From NCBI GenBank assembly GCA_014380155.1, contig JACMKJ010000528.1, forward strand, positions 1 through 7,717: a DNA stretch of 7,717 nucleotides. The letters are read 5' to 3'. The notes under the pieces are model-generated. The model worked only from the letters and a program-made list of their open reading frames with translations, was not told where the DNA came from and did not search any database. This DNA is from Rhizobacter sp. (lineage in GTDB: Bacteria; Pseudomonadota; Gammaproteobacteria; Burkholderiales; Burkholderiaceae_C). Every line of letters begins with the position of its first letter. The stretch's first letter is position 1. The position numbers and the translations under genes are program-made. Shown piece by piece: positions 6,511-7,717 of the stretch.

Positions 6511-7230
6511 TCATGAAAGCGACTCCGCCAGCTCACGCAGCACCTGGCGTGGGTTGTCTTCGATCGGCGACCCGTGCGACACCATGATGCGCACCAGCGA
6601 GTCGATCTCGGACCACTGCAGCAGCTGTGCGCGCAAGGCCTTCTTGTCCTCGATCACCGCCATCTTCACGACGGCGGGAATCTGCGCTTCCTTGCCGGCA
6701 AAACCCGCCAGGTGCAGCAGCCAGCCGCCAAATCCGGCCGCGTCGCGGATGTTGCCGATCACGTCGTTCAGCAAGAGCGTCGTGCCGGTGTGCGTGCGGA
6801 TCACCAGCGCCGCTTCGCGGCCGCGCGTTCCGGGTACGGTCACGAACTGCACGTTCGGGTCATCGAAGCGGGGCGAGACCGTGTCGACCGCCACCGTTTC
6901 CTCGACCTTCTCCCGTGCGCCCTCGGGTGCCGCAACCTCGATCTCGGGGTAGCGGTCTTTCCAGGTTTTCGCGTCGAGCCGGTGTTTGTCGCTCGGCACC
7001 ATCAGCACCGCCGGGCGTCCGTAGGCTTCGAGTGCGCTCATTTCGTCCTCGTCGAGGGAGATCGCGCTGAAGATCACCAGGCTCGTGTCGCGCAAGCGCA
7101 CCACGGTCATGCGCCGCGGCAGGTCCATGAGCGGCATGTGGAGCTCGCCCACCACCGTCAGGATGTTCTCGTCGATCTGCACCAGCTTGCCATGCGGCAG
7201 CACGGTCCACTCTTGAAACGGTTGGGTCAC
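6511..7230 (-). CDS. Degenerate metallo-beta-lactamase-fold protein (DUF4336-like)
   Basis: A 239-residue cytoplasmic protein without signal peptide or membrane helix. Its layout recalls the DUF4336 branch of the metallo-beta-lactamase fold: an N-terminal beta-rich part with RRMTVVRLRDTSLVIFSAIS (39-58), a segment LMVPSDKHRLDAKTWKDRYP (76-95) where the first metal motif would sit, LLLND (152-156), and a C-terminal IMVSHGSPI (215-223). The HxHxDH metal motif is missing; only H83 and D86 remain there, with D156 and H219 as possible remnants. It may bind one metal poorly or act without metal. No enzymatic function can be assigned. The start is GTG at 7230-7228, with AGGAG five bases upstream. 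It begins 31 bases after the end of the FMN reductase-like gene, so the two are probably cotranscribed. Confidence 0.82.
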   Translation of the reverse strand: MTQPFQEWTVLPHGKLVQIDENILTVVGELHMPLMDLPRRMTVVRLRDTSLVIFSAISLDEDEMSALEAYGRPAVLMVPSDKHRLDAKTWKDRYPEIEVAAPEGAREKVEETVAVDTVSPRFDDPNVQFVTVPGTRGREAALVIRTHTGTTLLLNDVIGNIRDAAGFGGWLLHLAGFAGKEAQIPAVVKMAVIEDKKALRAQLLQWSEIDSLVRIMVSHGSPIEDNPRQVLRELAESLS

Positions 7231-7235
7231 GGGGA

Positions 7236-7240
7236 CTCCT
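7236..7240 (-). promoter_or_regulatory. Ribosome binding site supporting the GTG start
   Basis: AGGAG on the minus strand lies five bases before the GTG at 7230-7228. No ATG lies nearby in this frame upstream, so this site decides the start. Confidence 0.7.
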
Positions 7241-7261
7241 GTCGGTGGTGGTGAAGCCGGC

Positions 7262-7717
7262 TCACTTCGTGCGCGGCCACTTCACCTGCTTGTCGGGCTG
7301 GCTCAAGTGCCCGGCGCGCAGCTCCTTGACGGCCTGAACCACCGCGCGGGCGGCGTTGCGTGCTTCTTCCTGCACGGCCTTGTCCTTGTCGAGCGCGTCG
7401 TGGCTGTTGTAGTAGGGCTGGTAGTAGCCGATGTAGCGGTCGAGCCGGGCCGCCGCGCCGGCATCGATCAGCCCCATCCATTCGAGCCAGTCGGTGAGGT
7501 TGCGCCGGTGCGCCTCGACCCCGGCCACGTCACCGTGCACCACCACGCCATAGGCCCGGCCTGCCAGATGCTTGGGATAGTTCCAGCCCTGTTGCTCGAT
7601 GCGTTTGGCCTCGGCCACGTGCTTGCCATGGGTCGTCGTCGGATCGGGGTTGCCGCCATCGGCCGAGACCAAACGGTCGATCATCAGCTTCAGCGGGCTC
7701 GGTGACTGGTACCAGTA
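7262..7717 (-). CDS. NADPH-dependent FMN reductase-like flavodoxin-fold protein, N-terminus beyond right edge
   Basis: The last 151 residues are visible; the reading frame is open to the window edge. The methionine at 7684 is internal, because the preceding codons give YWYQSPSPLKLMIDRL. That is the substrate/flavin loop and following helix of NADPH-dependent FMN reductases and related flavodoxin-like quinone or FMN reductases. It continues with DGGNPDPTTTHGKH, HLAGRAYGVVVHGD (a beta strand of the fold), DWLEWMGLIDAG, then a Tyr-rich YIGYYQPYYNSHDALD and a helical C-terminal tail. The missing part should carry the N-terminal phosphate-binding loop. The likely role is reduction of free flavin, quinones or another electrophile in the cytoplasm. 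It reads into the MBL-like gene after 31 bases. Confidence in the fold is high and in the exact substrate low. Confidence 0.85.
   Translation of the reverse strand, partial: YWYQSPSPLKLMIDRLVSADGGNPDPTTTHGKHVAEAKRIEQQGWNYPKHLAGRAYGVVVHGDVAGVEAHRRNLTDWLEWMGLIDAGAAARLDRYIGYYQPYYNSHDALDKDKAVQEEARNAARAVVQAVKELRAGHLSQPDKQVKWPRTK

Noticed and set aside
6511..7230. Active metallo-beta-lactamase or glyoxalase II
   Set aside because: The HxHxDH motif is absent, so a canonical binuclear zinc hydrolase cannot be claimed.
1..7717. Mobile element, phage, CRISPR or defence system
   Set aside because: No transposase, integrase, terminal inverted repeats, spacer-repeat pattern or known defence domains were seen; all genes look like metabolic or regulatory chromosomal genes.

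Overview
The window is GC-rich and densely coded. It most resembles a betaproteobacterium of the order Burkholderiales; this rests on base composition, gene density and protein style, not on a marker gene. It holds eight protein-coding genes, two of them cut by the window edges. I see no tRNA or rRNA gene, CRISPR array, insertion sequence or integrase.

Left block (1-4081, minus strand, read right to left): a tight operon. It runs from a class B flavin monooxygenase with a Baeyer-Villiger fingerprint (EthA/MymA type), to a 12-helix MFS transporter, to a zinc-type medium-chain alcohol dehydrogenase. After a 51-base gap comes the start of an exported protein that leaves the window. The first three genes are joined by stop/start overlaps (TGATG and ATGA). 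A divergent AraC-family regulator (4171-5202, plus strand) starts 89 bases from the monooxygenase. It has the arabinose-binding-like N-terminal domain and C-terminal double helix-turn-helix of mycobacterial VirS. Regulator, divergent Baeyer-Villiger-type monooxygenase and Zn-alcohol dehydrogenase recall the virS-mymA-adhD arrangement of Mycobacterium tuberculosis, with an MFS pump and an exported protein replacing other members. A plausible pathway is alcohol to ketone (dehydrogenase) to ester or lactone (monooxygenase), with transport by the MFS protein; the substrate cannot be read from sequence.

Right block (5239-7717, minus strand): a chloroperoxidase/esterase-like alpha/beta hydrolase with an unusual N-terminal glycine-zipper segment, convergent with the regulator. 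A 123-base gap separates it from a degenerate metallo-beta-lactamase-fold protein related to DUF4336, which starts with GTG. That gene lies 31 bases after the end of a flavodoxin-fold NADPH-dependent FMN reductase-like gene that enters from the right edge. The last two probably form an operon; whether the hydrolase belongs to it is unclear.

The points most worth a second look are the virS-mymA-like locus in a probable proteobacterium, the glycine-zipper/hydrolase fusion, the loss of canonical metal ligands in the MBL-like protein, and the dehydrogenase's missing structural-zinc cysteines plus long insertion.
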